A stretch of DNA of 10,739 bases from Proteiniphilum sp. (GTDB lineage: Bacteria; Bacteroidota; Bacteroidia; Bacteroidales; Dysgonomonadaceae), in the NCBI GenBank assembly GCA_016649795.1, contig JAENWZ010000050.1:1-10739 (forward strand), in the 5' to 3' direction. The translations under genes and the position numbers were made by a program. Of this stretch, positions 1-5,880 are shown piece after piece. Under the pieces are notes generated by a model. It was given only the letters and a program-made list of their open reading frames with translations, was not told where the DNA came from and did not search any database. Numbering within the stretch: the first letter of the stretch is position 1; every line of letters starts with the position of its first letter.

Positions 1-879
1 ATCCTCTGTACCCCGCCCAACGAAAAGGGAGAGATCCACTCCGCCATACTCTACACAGCGCAGCTGGTAGGTATCACGAAGATATTCGCTGCGGGTGGCA
101 TTCAGGCGATCGGCGCCATGACCTTCGGCACGGAGAGCATCCCCAAGGTGGATAAGATCTTCGGTCCCGGCAACCAGTATGTGATGGCAGCTAAACGCTC
201 CGCACAGTTCTACGGTGTGGCCATCGATATGCCTGCCGGACCCAGTGAGCTGCTGGTGATTGCCGACAGCACCTGCAACCCGTCATTCGTGGCAGCCGAT
301 CTGCTGTCACAGGCCGAACATGGGCCGGACAGTCAGGTGATCCTGCTCTCCGACAGCAAGAAGGTGATCAAGGAGGTGAACAAACAGCTGGATCTGCAGC
401 TGGCGAGCCTGCCGCGGCAGGAGATAGCCACACAGGCACTCAGTAACAGCAGGGCCATCCTCTTCAAAGAGCTGAATGATTGCATGACTTTCAGCAATCA
501 ATATGCACCGGAGCATCTGATCATCGCGACAGAAAACCCGGTGCTGGTGAGTCGCGAAGTGGTGAATGCCGGCTCGGTCTTCCTCGGTAACTACAGCTGT
601 GAGAGCGCCGGCGACTACGCCAGCGGCACCAACCACACACTGCCCACCAGCGGCAATGCGAAAGCCTACAGCGGTGTCTCCCTCGACAGCTTCGTGAAGA
701 AGATCACCTTCCAGCAACTCGACGAAGAGGGTCTCACCAGCATCGGCAACGCCGTTGAGACGATGGCCGAAGAGGAACAACTATTCGCCCACAAGAATGC
801 AATGACGCTGCGTCTGGGGGCGGTAAAAGCGCAACAACTGCAATTAAACGAAGGAGAAGGCACTAATGAAGAGGTTTGA
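1..879 (+). CDS. hisD: Histidinol dehydrogenase (5'-truncated by window edge)
   Basis: HisD catalyses the last two steps of histidine synthesis, NAD-dependent oxidation of L-histidinol to L-histidinal and then to histidine, as a zinc-dependent soluble homodimer. The open frame runs from base 1 with no start, giving the C-terminal 292 residues of a protein usually about 430 long. Family landmarks are in order: CTPPNEKGEIHSAIL at the edge, GTESIPKVDKIFGPGNQYV, SQAEHGPDSQ (Gln and His metal ligands, codons 310 and 319), YAPEHL (the catalytic Glu-His pair, codons 511-516), SAGDYASGTNHTLPT (metal ligand Asp, codon 613) and FAHKNAMTLRL (metal ligand His, codon 790). All expected active-site residues in this part are present, so the gene appears functional. 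The ATG at 118 is internal, because conserved family sequence continues upstream of it. The gene ends 14 nt inside hisC, which suggests translational coupling. Confidence 0.98.
   Translation: MLCTPPNEKGEIHSAILYTAQLVGITKIFAAGGIQAIGAMTFGTESIPKVDKIFGPGNQYVMAAKRSAQFYGVAIDMPAGPSELLVIADSTCNPSFVAADLLSQAEHGPDSQVILLSDSKKVIKEVNKQLDLQLASLPRQEIATQALSNSRAILFKELNDCMTFSNQYAPEHLIIATENPVLVSREVVNAGSVFLGNYSCESAGDYASGTNHTLPTSGNAKAYSGVSLDSFVKKITFQQLDEEGLTSIGNAVETMAEEEQLFAHKNAMTLRLGAVKAQQLQLNEGEGTNEEV
851..860 (+). promoter_or_regulatory. Shine-Dalgarno site for hisC inside hisD
   Basis: The purine tract AAGGAGAAGG lies in the last codons of hisD, with its AAGGAG core ending 9 nt before the hisC ATG at 866. It is one of the few classical ribosome-binding sites in this window. 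It supports the ATG at 866 as the hisC start even though that start lies within hisD. Confidence 0.7.
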
Positions 880-1894
880 TTTACAACAACTTGTACGTCC
901 CAATATATGGGCGTTAAAGCCCTACTCCAGTGCCCGCGATGAGTTTACGGGTGATGAGGGCATCTTTCTCGATGCCAACGAGAACCCTTTCGGCAAGAAG
1001 AACCGTTACCCCGACCCGCACCAGCGGATGCTGAAAAGAGCGCTGTCGGAGAGAAACCATATCCCTGTAGAAAATATTTTCATCGGTAACGGCAGCGACG
1101 AGGTGATTGACCTGGTCTACCGCATCTTCTGCGAGCCGGCCCAAGAGCGCGTCATCCTCTGTCCCCCCACCTACGGGATGTATGAGGTGTCAGCCAACAT
1201 CAACAACGTGGAGGTGATACATGTTCCGCTCACTGATGATTTCGAGCTGAACATCGATGCGATACTGTCACATGATGCCAGATGCCTCTTCGTCTGCTCT
1301 CCCAACAACCCTTCCGGAAACCGACTTAAGAAAGTGGAGCGGCTGCTGGAGGAGTTCCGGGGTATCGTGGTGGTCGATGAAGCTTATATCGATTTCTGCG
1401 CTGACGGAAGCTTCAGGGAACAGCTTCCGCAATATCCCAACCTCATCGTGATGCAGACTTTCAGTAAAGCATGGGCGCTGGCCAGTGCACGCGTGGGTAT
1501 GGCTTATGCAGGTGCTGATATTATCGGGTTGATGGACAGGACGAAACCACCCTACAATGTGAGTGCATTCAATCAGGAGGAAGCGCTGAAGGCACTCTCC
1601 AAACCGGAGAAGCATCAATACAGGCTGGAGCTGATCCTGCAGGAAAGGGCACTGCTCGAAAAAGAGCTTGCACAACTGCCGTTGGTACACCGCGTCTATC
1701 CCTCCGATGCCAATTTTCTGCTGGTGGAGGTGACCGATGCCGACAAGCTATACAATCACCTGGTTCACAAAAAAGTGATTGTGAGAAACCGCAGCAGTGT
1801 TGTCCGCAACTGCATACGCATCACCGTGGGCACACCGGCAGAGAACCGGATACTGCTGAAGGAACTACAGGACTATAGTAATCAGACAAGATAA
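866..1894 (+). CDS. hisC: Histidinol-phosphate aminotransferase
   Basis: HisC is a PLP-dependent fold-type I aminotransferase that converts imidazole-acetol phosphate plus glutamate to histidinol phosphate plus 2-oxoglutarate in the cytoplasm. The 342-residue protein has the normal family length. Visible motifs are DANENPFG (37-44), the phosphate-binding GNGSDE (74-79), SPNNPSG (145-151), VDEAYIDF (170-177), and TFSKAWALASARVG (198-211) with the PLP-forming Lys201. Near the C-terminus, CIRITVGT (316-323) carries the substrate carboxylate-binding Arg. The start at 866 has a good Shine-Dalgarno site and a natural N-terminus. The gene overlaps hisD by 14 nt and is followed by a 78-nt gap before hisB, which is unusually long for this operon and contains a repeat structure. 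Nothing looks damaged. Confidence 0.98.
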   Translation: MKRFDLQQLVRPNIWALKPYSSARDEFTGDEGIFLDANENPFGKKNRYPDPHQRMLKRALSERNHIPVENIFIGNGSDEVIDLVYRIFCEPAQERVILCPPTYGMYEVSANINNVEVIHVPLTDDFELNIDAILSHDARCLFVCSPNNPSGNRLKKVERLLEEFRGIVVVDEAYIDFCADGSFREQLPQYPNLIVMQTFSKAWALASARVGMAYAGADIIGLMDRTKPPYNVSAFNQEEALKALSKPEKHQYRLELILQERALLEKELAQLPLVHRVYPSDANFLLVEVTDADKLYNHLVHKKVIVRNRSSVVRNCIRITVGTPAENRILLKELQDYSNQTR

Positions 1895-1974
1895 AAACGC
1901 ACATTGGTATTATTTCATCTCACACAAACCCCTGGAGTGACAGAAATAATACAATAAAAACAGAAAACGCACAT
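1894..1974 (+). repeat. 11-bp direct repeat flanking a hairpin between hisC and hisB
   Basis: The sequence AAAACGCACAT occurs perfectly at 1894-1904 and again at 1964-1974. The first copy begins on the last base of the hisC stop and the second contains the AT of the hisB ATG. Between them is an inverted repeat, GTATTATTTC (1907-1916) with GAAATAATAC (1943-1952), extended by three more pairs past a bulged G. There is no U-tract directly after the stem, so it is not a standard intrinsic terminator. The arrangement looks like a 70-bp insertion or duplication. With one copy removed, the hisC stop and hisB start would lie about 8 nt apart, typical of this operon. It could instead be a processing or attenuation hairpin. 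Confidence 0.6.
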
Positions 1975-3061
1975 GAAGAAAGTACTTTTCATAGACCGCG
2001 ACGGAACACTGATCCTGGAGCCGAAAGATGAACAGATCGACAGCCTTAGTAAGCTGGAATACTACCCGAAGGTATTTCAGTACCTCTCACGTATTGCCGG
2101 CGAACTGGAATATGAGCTGGTGATGGTCACCAACCAGGACGGACTGGGCACCGACTCCTTCCCCGAAGATACATTCTGGCCCACCCACAATAAAATCATC
2201 AAAGCCTTCGAAAATGAGGGGGTTCACTTCAGCGAGATCCTGATCGACCGCTCCTTTCCGCAGGAGAACCTGCCCACCCGTAAACCGGGTACAGCGATGC
2301 TGACCCACTACCTGAAGGGTGCGTACGACCTGGCAAACTCCTATGTGATAGGAGACAGAATAACGGATGTGCAACTGGCTCAAAACATGAAATGTAAATC
2401 AATATTGTTAAGCAATGATTCACATTCTAATGCAACCCTGTGCACTACCGACTGGGGGGAGATCTACCGTTTCCTGAAAGCAACACCCCGTACCGGCAAG
2501 GTGCACCGAAAAACCTCTGAGACCGATATCCTCGTCGAAGTAAACCTCGATGAGAGCGGGAAGAGCAGCATCTCCACCGGACTGGGATTTTTCGATCATA
2601 TGCTGGAGCAGATCGCCCGCCACGGTAACATCCGCTTGAAGATTGAAGTGAAAGGGGATCTCCATATCGATGAGCATCACACCATCGAAGATACAGGCAT
2701 CGCCCTGGGAGAAGCATTTCTGCAGGCACTGGGCAAGAAGAAAGGGATCTCCCGCTACGGCTTTATGCTCCCCATGGACGAGTGCCTGGCACAGGCGGCC
2801 ATCGACTTCGGCGGCCGTCCCTGGCTGGTGTGGGAGACCGCTTTTCAACGTGAATACGTGGGCGATGTACCCACCGAGATGTTTATGCACTTCTTCAAGT
2901 CGTTCACCGACAGTGCGAAGTGCAACCTCAACATCAAAGCCGAAGGAGAGAATGAGCATCATAAGATAGAGGCCATCTTCAAAGCCTTTGCACGCGCCGT
3001 CAAGATGGCGGTGAAGCTGAGCGAGACAGAAGGTATTCCAAGCACGAAAGGAGTGATATAG
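1973..3061 (+). CDS. hisB: Bifunctional histidinol-phosphatase / imidazoleglycerol-phosphate dehydratase
   Basis: This fusion protein carries out two non-consecutive steps: dehydration of imidazole glycerol phosphate (C-terminal domain) and dephosphorylation of histidinol phosphate (N-terminal HAD domain). Of its 362 residues, about 1-165 form the HAD phosphatase, with FIDRDGT (6-12; Asp8 nucleophile, Asp10 acid/base), VTNQDGL (52-58), RKPGT (103-107) and IGDR (126-129). Residues about 175-362 form the dehydratase, with FFDHMLEQIARHG (206-218), DEHHTIEDTG (233-242), AIDFGGRPW (276-284), MHFFKSFTDSA (305-315) and NEHHKIEAIFKAF (327-339). The metal-binding His/Glu motifs are intact. In E. coli HisB a four-ligand Cys/His zinc loop precedes RKP; here that stretch reads IDRSFPQENLPTRKP and has no Cys or His, so the structural zinc is probably absent. 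As I recall, Bacteroides HisB proteins share this. The gene ends 1 nt before hisH. Confidence 0.97.
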   Translation: MKKVLFIDRDGTLILEPKDEQIDSLSKLEYYPKVFQYLSRIAGELEYELVMVTNQDGLGTDSFPEDTFWPTHNKIIKAFENEGVHFSEILIDRSFPQENLPTRKPGTAMLTHYLKGAYDLANSYVIGDRITDVQLAQNMKCKSILLSNDSHSNATLCTTDWGEIYRFLKATPRTGKVHRKTSETDILVEVNLDESGKSSISTGLGFFDHMLEQIARHGNIRLKIEVKGDLHIDEHHTIEDTGIALGEAFLQALGKKKGISRYGFMLPMDECLAQAAIDFGGRPWLVWETAFQREYVGDVPTEMFMHFFKSFTDSAKCNLNIKAEGENEHHKIEAIFKAFARAVKMAVKLSETEGIPSTKGVI

Positions 3062-3062
3062 A

Positions 3063-3641
3063 ATGATTGTTATCATCAAATACAACGCGGGTAATATCAC
3101 ATCGGTATACAATGCGGTAAAACGGCTCGGCTACCCCTGCAGGGTGACGGACGACGTCGAAGAGATCAGGAATGCAGAGAAGGTAATCTTCCCCGGCGTA
3201 GGCGAAGCCAAGTCGGCAATGATCTATCTGAAAGAAAGAGGATTGGACAGGGTTATTAAATCATTGCTTCAGCCCACCCTGGGTGTCTGCCTGGGGCTGC
3301 AGCTAATGTGCAGCCACACGGAAGAGGGTAACACGGAATGTTTCGGCATCTTCGATGCCGACGTGAAAAAGTTCCCTCCCGCCGACATCGTTCCGCATAT
3401 GGGATGGAACAATCTGTCGGATGTGAATAGTACCCTTTTCAAAAATTTCGGTAAGGATGACACTACCTATTTCGTCCACAGCTATTACGCCGAGATATGC
3501 GGTCAGACCATCGCGACGTGCGATTATATCCTGCCCTTCAGTGCGGCCATACAAAAAGACAATTTTTACGCCACGCAGTTTCACCCCGAGAAATCGGGCA
3601 GCGTAGGTGAACAGATATTGAAGAATTTTTTGGAATTATGA
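3063..3641 (+). CDS. hisH: Imidazole glycerol phosphate synthase, glutaminase subunit
   Basis: HisH hydrolyses glutamine and channels ammonia to HisF, which uses it to split PRFAR into imidazole glycerol phosphate and AICAR. The 192-residue protein is a class I glutamine amidotransferase of normal length. The catalytic triad is visible: Cys76 in GVCLGLQLM (74-82), and His174 and Glu176 in TQFHPEKSG (171-179). The oxyanion-strand motif FPGVG (43-47) and PHMGWN (111-116) also fit HisH. The N-terminus MIVIIKYNAGN has Lys where many HisH proteins have Asp; I believe this is usual in Bacteroidota. The start ATG lies 1 nt after the hisB stop, and the stop overlaps the hisA start as ATGA, indicating coupled translation. 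Confidence 0.98.
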   Translation: MIVIIKYNAGNITSVYNAVKRLGYPCRVTDDVEEIRNAEKVIFPGVGEAKSAMIYLKERGLDRVIKSLLQPTLGVCLGLQLMCSHTEEGNTECFGIFDADVKKFPPADIVPHMGWNNLSDVNSTLFKNFGKDDTTYFVHSYYAEICGQTIATCDYILPFSAAIQKDNFYATQFHPEKSGSVGEQILKNFLEL

Positions 3642-4360
3642 GAATCATCCCCGCTATTGATATCATCGACGGCAAGTGCGTGCGCCTGACAAAAGGCGAT
3701 TACAGCACCCAAAAAACCTACCGTGACAACCCGCTGGATGTTGCCAGGGAGTTCGAGGAGCACGGCATACAGTACCTGCATCTGGTGGATCTCGACGGTG
3801 CGAAATCGAAACATATTGTCAATCACCGCGTGCTGCATGAGATCGCCACAAAGACATCGCTGAAGATCGATTTCGGAGGCGGCATCAAATCAGACGAGGA
3901 TGTGCGCATTGCCTTCGGGAACGGAGCAGCACAGATCACCGGCGGCAGCATCGCCCAGCAGCAGCCTGCACTGTTTAAGCAGTGGCTCGCACTCTACGGG
4001 GCCGACAAGATCATCCTGGGGGCTGACAGTCACCACAGGAAGATAGCCACCAACGGCTGGCAGCAGCAGTCGCAGGAGGATGTGGTCGATTTCATCTCAG
4101 CCTACGAGAAAGAGGGTGTACACTATGTGATCTGCACCGATATCGCTAAGGATGGCATGCTGGAGGGTCCCTCCACCGAGCTCTACAAAGAGATTATCGC
4201 CCGGACGAACATACAGCTTATCGCCAGCGGAGGCATCTCCTCGATAGAAGATCTGCTCACACTGCAACAGATAGGTTGTGAGGGTGCGATCATCGGTAAA
4301 GCCATTTACGAAGGAAAGATAGGACTGAAAGAATTGAGAGATTTTATAATAAGAAATTAG
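3638..4360 (+). CDS. hisA: ProFAR isomerase
   Basis: HisA is a (beta/alpha)8-barrel isomerase that performs an Amadori rearrangement of ProFAR to PRFAR. The 240-residue protein has the usual length. The two catalytic aspartates are present: Asp8 in IIPAIDIIDGKCVRL (3-17) and Asp130 in GADSHHRKIATNGW (128-141). The two phosphate-binding half-barrel signatures are FGGGIKS (79-85) and IASGGISS (195-202). CTDIAKDGML (166-175) supplies the loop Thr/Asp near the active site. The start overlaps the hisH stop by 4 nt (ATGA). Downstream, instead of a tight junction with hisF, there is about 100 nt of repetitive sequence. Confidence 0.98.
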   Translation: MRIIPAIDIIDGKCVRLTKGDYSTQKTYRDNPLDVAREFEEHGIQYLHLVDLDGAKSKHIVNHRVLHEIATKTSLKIDFGGGIKSDEDVRIAFGNGAAQITGGSIAQQQPALFKQWLALYGADKIILGADSHHRKIATNGWQQQSQEDVVDFISAYEKEGVHYVICTDIAKDGMLEGPSTELYKEIIARTNIQLIASGGISSIEDLLTLQQIGCEGAIIGKAIYEGKIGLKELRDFIIRN

Positions 4361-4452
4361 AGCTGAAAGCTGAAAGCTGAGTGCAAAAACCAAATCGCTG
4401 AAAGCAACATCAGCCCTGCTAAAAAGCTGACAGCTGAAAGCTGAACGCTAAA
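4361..4452 (+). repeat. AGCTGAA 7-bp-period repeat cluster between hisA and hisF
   Basis: Directly after the hisA stop the sequence reads as three tandem 7-bp units of AGCTGAA (4361-4380). After a degenerate spacer, a second cluster AGCTGAC-AGCTGAA-AGCTGAA-CGCTAAA fills 4425-4452. The reverse complement of 4419-4449 aligns with 5797-5827 downstream of hisIE at 25 of 31 positions by hand count, so both belong to one repeat family in opposite orientations. The insert separates two genes that would be expected to abut. I see no start codon with coding potential and no intrinsic terminator in it. Confidence 0.65.
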
Positions 4453-4462
4453 AAATAAATTT

Positions 4463-5214
4463 ATGCTAAAAAAAGGATTATCCCCTGCCTCGATATCAAG
4501 GACGGACGCACCGTGAAAGGTGTCAACTTCGTAGAGCTGCGTGATGCGGGCGATGCAGTGGAGCTGGCCAAGCGCTATGTGCTTGAGGGTGCCGACGAGC
4601 TGGTCTTCCTCGATATCACCGCCACGGTGGAAAACCGCAAGACCCTCACCGAGCTGGTACACCGCGTGGCTGAAGAGATCAACATACCCTTCACCGTGGG
4701 TGGCGGCATCAGCTCACTGGAAGATGCACAGGCTATTATCAGGGCGGGTGCCGACAAAGTGAGTCTCAACTCCTCGGCGGTAGATCACCCTGAGCTCCTC
4801 ACCGAGATTGCCTCACAATTTGGGAGTCAGTGCGTGGTGCTGGCCATAGACACCAAGCTGGTTGATGGGGAGTGGATGGTCTACGTGCATGGGGGAAGGA
4901 CTCCTACCCCACTCCGCACGCTCGACTGGGCCCGGGAAGGAGAGAAACGCGGTGCCGGAGAGATACTGCTCACCTCCATGAACAACGATGGTACCAGAGA
5001 TGGCTTCGCTATCGATATCACTCGTAGTGTAAGCGACACAGTCAACATTCCCGTCATCGCCTCCGGCGGAGCGGGCACGATGGCACACTTCGCTGATGTG
5101 TTCACACAGACGAGGGCGAGTGCAGCGCTGGCCGCCAGTATCTTCCATTTCGGGGAGATACCGATCCCCACATTGAAACAATATTTAAAAGAACAAAACA
5201 TACCGATACGATGA
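4463..5214 (+). CDS. hisF: Imidazole glycerol phosphate synthase, cyclase subunit; needs a -1 frameshift at its start
   Basis: HisF is the (beta/alpha)8-barrel cyclase partner of HisH. The ATG at 4463 begins M-L-K-K, but as written that frame stops at 4514-4516 after 17 residues. The rest of the gene, including RIIPCLDIKDGRTVKGVNF, lies in the -1 frame, joined at a run of seven A (4468-4474). A -1 shift there gives a 250-residue protein of normal length with catalytic Asp11 (CLDIKDG) and Asp130 (LAIDTK) at exactly the positions known for Thermotoga HisF, plus FTVGGGIS and IASGGAG phosphate sites. The GTG at 4513 would give 233 residues lacking Asp11 and strand 1, so it cannot be the true start. 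An ATT at 4459 is the only in-frame upstream alternative and would be very unusual. The gene overlaps hisIE by 4 nt. The indel could be real, programmed, or a sequencing error; apart from it the gene looks intact. Confidence 0.88.
4468..4474 (+). other. A7 slippery heptamer at the hisF start (candidate -1 frameshift or slippage site)
   Basis: Relative to the ATG at 4463 the bases read CT[A AAA AAA] GGA, exactly the X_XXY_YYZ phase used for tandem tRNA slippage. Slipping back one base gives Lys-Lys-Arg-Ile-Ile-Pro, the family N-terminus. Addition of one A by transcriptional slippage would give the same protein. Without a shift, translation ends at the TGA at 4514. I see no strong hairpin or pseudoknot 5-9 nt downstream; a short CACC/GGTG stem near 4509-4522 is too distant. 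An undetected homopolymer sequencing error is the main alternative. Confidence 0.55.
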
Positions 5215-5798
5215 CAATAGATTTTGAAAAATCCGGAGGATTGATTCCGGTGGTTATACAGCATGCCCACACACTGCAGGTGCTGATGCTGGGTTACATG
5301 AACGAAGAGGCACTGGAAAAGACGAAAGCTGAAAGAAAAGTAACCTTCTACAGTCGCAGCAAACAAAGGCTGTGGACCAAGGGAGAGACCTCAGGCAATT
5401 TTCTCACCGCCGATGAGATCCTGATCGACTGCGACAGCGATACGATCCTGATCAAAGCAATACCCGCGGGACCGACATGCCACACCGGCAGCACCTCCTG
5501 TTTTAAGGAAGAGACACCCAAAGGATTTGTCTATGAACTGGAGAGCGTGATTGAACAGCGCATCACCGAGAACACCGAAGGGTCGTACACCTCCAGGCTA
5601 TTTAATATGGGTGTCAACAAAGTAGCGCAGAAGGTGGGTGAAGAGGCTGTGGAGCTGGTAATCGAGTCGAAAGACGACAATATCGACCTGTTCAGGAACG
5701 AGGCAGCCGACCTGCTCTATCACTACCTTATCCTGCTGAAGACGAAGGATCTGAAGCTGGAGGATATTGAAGAGGTGCTGAAGGGAAGACATAAATAG
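5211..5798 (+). CDS. hisI: Bifunctional phosphoribosyl-AMP cyclohydrolase / phosphoribosyl-ATP pyrophosphatase
   Basis: This HisIE fusion performs steps two and three of the pathway, hydrolysing PR-ATP to PR-AMP (HisE domain) and opening the adenine ring (HisI domain). Of 195 residues, about 1-108 form HisI, with TFYSRSKQRLWTKGETSGN (45-63), the DCDSD cluster (73-77; Mg ligands Asp73, Asp75, Asp77 and zinc Cys74) and PTCHTGSTSCF (88-98; Cys90, Cys97). Residues about 111-195 form the all-alpha HisE domain, with SYTSRLF (125-131), VAQKVGEEAVELVIE (138-152) and RNEAADLLYHYLILL (162-176), whose acidic residues bind Mg. The start overlaps the hisF stop (ATGA). It is the last his gene here: the next gene converges on it across 54 nt containing repeats and no clear U-tract terminator. 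The stop codon lies inside the first repeat unit. Confidence 0.97.
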   Translation: MTIDFEKSGGLIPVVIQHAHTLQVLMLGYMNEEALEKTKAERKVTFYSRSKQRLWTKGETSGNFLTADEILIDCDSDTILIKAIPAGPTCHTGSTSCFKEETPKGFVYELESVIEQRITENTEGSYTSRLFNMGVNKVAQKVGEEAVELVIESKDDNIDLFRNEAADLLYHYLILLKTKDLKLEDIEEVLKGRHK

Positions 5799-5880
5799 CG
5801 GTTAGCTATCAGCGGTCAGCTTTATAAGTGGGGTTGGCGTAGTTGCCAGCGGTCAGGGTTTAAAAGAAGCGGTCAGCTTT
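5797..5880 (+). repeat. AGCGGTCAGCTTT repeat cluster between convergent hisIE and methyltransferase
   Basis: Four related 13-bp units begin at 5797 (AGCGGTTAGCTAT), 5811 (AGCGGTCAGCTTT), 5848 (AGCGGTCAGGGTT) and 5868 (AGCGGTCAGCTTT, identical to the second). The first overlaps the hisIE stop. The last two lie wholly or partly inside the 3' end of the methyltransferase gene, encoding its Lys-Leu-Thr-Ala-Ser-Phe-Lys-Pro tail. The first two units match the hisA/hisF repeat in reverse orientation. A small TGGC/GCCA hairpin sits between units 2 and 3, but no T-run follows it. The role is unknown; a dispersed intergenic repeat family is the simplest reading. Confidence 0.65.

Noticed and set aside
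1907..1952. Intrinsic terminator between hisC and hisB
   Set aside because: The stem is AU-rich with a long loop and is followed by an A-rich tract and not a U-run; it also lies inside an operon.
2420..3112. 230-codon - strand frame opposite hisB
   Set aside because: Antisense shadow of the conserved dehydratase domain, spanning into hisH with no supporting features.
4513..5214. GTG at 4513 as the hisF start
   Set aside because: Conserved HisF sequence, including catalytic Asp11, continues upstream in the same frame, so the GTG codon is Val18 of the family sequence.
4361..5880. CRISPR-like array from the AGCTGAA and AGCGGTCAGC repeats
   Set aside because: Units are 7-13 bp, degenerate, and lack regular 30-40 bp unique spacers; no cas genes are nearby.
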